From positions 1-5,531 of the forward strand of contig VBGV01000117.1 in assembly GCA_005880755.1 (NCBI GenBank): a stretch of DNA of 5,531 nucleotides. Direction: 5' to 3'. The stretch comes from Chloroflexota bacterium (GTDB lineage: Bacteria > Chloroflexota > Dormibacteria > Dormibacterales > Dormibacteraceae). This document shows, piece after piece, positions 4,669 through 5,531 of this stretch. How positions within the stretch are numbered: the first letter of the stretch is position 1; each line of letters opens with the position of its first letter. Both the position numbers and the translations under genes were made by a program. The notes under the pieces were generated by a model, which saw nothing but the letters and a program-made list of their open reading frames with translations, made no database searches and was not told where the DNA came from.

Positions 4669-5531
4669 TCTCCCATCTCGAGCTCGCGCGGAGGCCTGAC
4701 CTTTACGGGACACCGGTCATCGTCGGGCGATGGGACGAGCACGTCGTCGCGGCGTCTGATGATGCGCAAGCCTTTGGGGTTCTGGCGGGGATGGCTCTGC
4801 GCCAGGCGGAACACCTGTGTCCTCAAGCCACCTTCGTCCTTCCAGACGAAGAGGCGGTGGTTCGCATCCGCGAGCTGGTCTCGGCCGCGCTCTACGACCT
4901 CGCGCCCACAGTCGAGGTACGAGATGAAGGCATCGCGTGGCTCGACCTGAGCGGCGTGATGAACCCTGGACAATCAATACGCGCCGCGCGGCATCGGTTG
5001 TTGAAGGCGATCGGCCGCGAACCGCGCCTCGGTCTTGCGCCTGGTCCTTTCTCGGCTCGCCTCGCGGCTGCGCGCGCGCGACCGGGCCGGCTGTTGCGTG
5101 TCCCTGACGCGCGTGAGTTCCTGGCCCCTCTTCCCTCTCGCGAGCTGCCGCTCGACGCGGAGCAGCGTGAGCGACTCGACCTGCTCGGCCTGCGCACGCT
5201 CGGCGCTGTGGCCGCGATCGGTCCGCGCGAGCTCGAAAGCCAGCTCGGACGCGATGGGCGGCACGCCGTGCTGCTCGCACGAGGCCTCGAACCCGATCAG
5301 CTCGAACCGTGGCGCCCACCACTTTTCACGAGCGCACACCGGCAGTTCGGAGAGCCGGTCGAGGATCGTGAGGCGCTTCTCTTCGTCGCGCGCGCTTTGT
5401 GCGGCGACCTGGCCGATGAGCTGGGGCTGCGCGGCGCCGGCGCCAAGCACGGGAGGGTGCGACTCGTCTTCGAGTCCACCGAAACCGAGAAGCGAGAGTC
5501 CATCGTCCGGCATCCGCTCAGCAGCACGGCC
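4647..5531 (+). CDS. imuB: ImuB-like Y-family DNA polymerase homologue, 3' end outside window
   Basis: The first 295 residues of a Y-family-like protein, open to the right edge. The N-terminal palm/finger region reads RVCCGLISHLELARR...GTPVIVG (2-27) and AASDDAQAFGVLAGMALRQAEHLCPQA (35-61, read in parts), matching the A-x-G-x-GM-L-AxxLCP region of DinB-type enzymes. VRDEGIAWLDLSG (91-103) aligns with the SxDExYLD-x-S/TG segment, and LGLAPGPFSARLAA (128-141) with the GIAxNKxLAKxAS segment. A thumb helix-hairpin-helix region is at about 174-215 (LDLLGLRTLGAVAAIG), and the start of the little finger at about 233-276. The metal-binding Asp of the VDxDAFF motif and the Asp-Glu pair of SxDE appear replaced (CCGLIS; GI before AWLD). 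A non-catalytic ImuB role, bridging DnaE2 and the beta clamp, therefore fits better than an active polymerase. The C-terminal clamp-binding motif is not in the window. The start lies within the end of imuA. Confidence 0.88.
   Translation, partial: MRVCCGLISHLELARRPDLYGTPVIVGRWDEHVVAASDDAQAFGVLAGMALRQAEHLCPQATFVLPDEEAVVRIRELVSAALYDLAPTVEVRDEGIAWLDLSGVMNPGQSIRAARHRLLKAIGREPRLGLAPGPFSARLAAARARPGRLLRVPDAREFLAPLPSRELPLDAEQRERLDLLGLRTLGAVAAIGPRELESQLGRDGRHAVLLARGLEPDQLEPWRPPLFTSAHRQFGEPVEDREALLFVARALCGDLADELGLRGAGAKHGRVRLVFESTETEKRESIVRHPLSSTA

Overview
The window is GC-rich bacterial chromosomal DNA. It holds a leftward (minus-strand) gene cluster at 1-3069, a gene-poor control region at 3070-3939, and the start of a rightward DNA-damage mutagenesis operon at 3940-5531. 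The damage operon carries a Gram-positive-type LexA site (CGAAC-N4-GTTCG), which points to an actinobacterial, Chloroflexota/Dormibacterota-like or related lineage. I cannot name the organism from the sequence alone.

The minus-strand cluster, in transcription order, is: a TEX30/KANL3-type (dienelactone-hydrolase-like) serine hydrolase (2566-3069); an epoxide-hydrolase-like alpha/beta hydrolase (1715-2569); an unrecognised 96-residue protein with an arginine tract (1414-1704); an inositol-monophosphatase-family phosphatase (546-1382); and a GT-B glycosyltransferase of glycogen-synthase type (1-549, cut by the window edge). Two of the four junctions are 4-base GTGA stop/start overlaps and the other two gaps are 10 and 31 bases, so the five genes are probably one transcript.

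The control region contains an unlisted 23-codon lysine/alanine-rich peptide gene (3463-3534). It has a perfect Shine-Dalgarno sequence and a strong intrinsic terminator, and its possible upstream leader is about 240 bases. After the terminator come a perfect 13-bp hairpin, two GC-rich hairpins and a 56-bp tandem array (two exact 28-bp copies, each made of two diverged 14-bp units).

Immediately after the array lies a promoter whose spacer contains the LexA box. It drives imuA (RecA-like accessory protein) and imuB (Y-family polymerase-like protein lacking the usual catalytic carboxylates), which overlap by 22 bases. In the known ImuA-ImuB-DnaE2 mutasome these two proteins support the error-prone replicative polymerase DnaE2, and dnaE2 would be expected beyond the right edge. 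The most notable points are the near-ideal SOS promoter geometry, the array abutting it, and the peptide gene.
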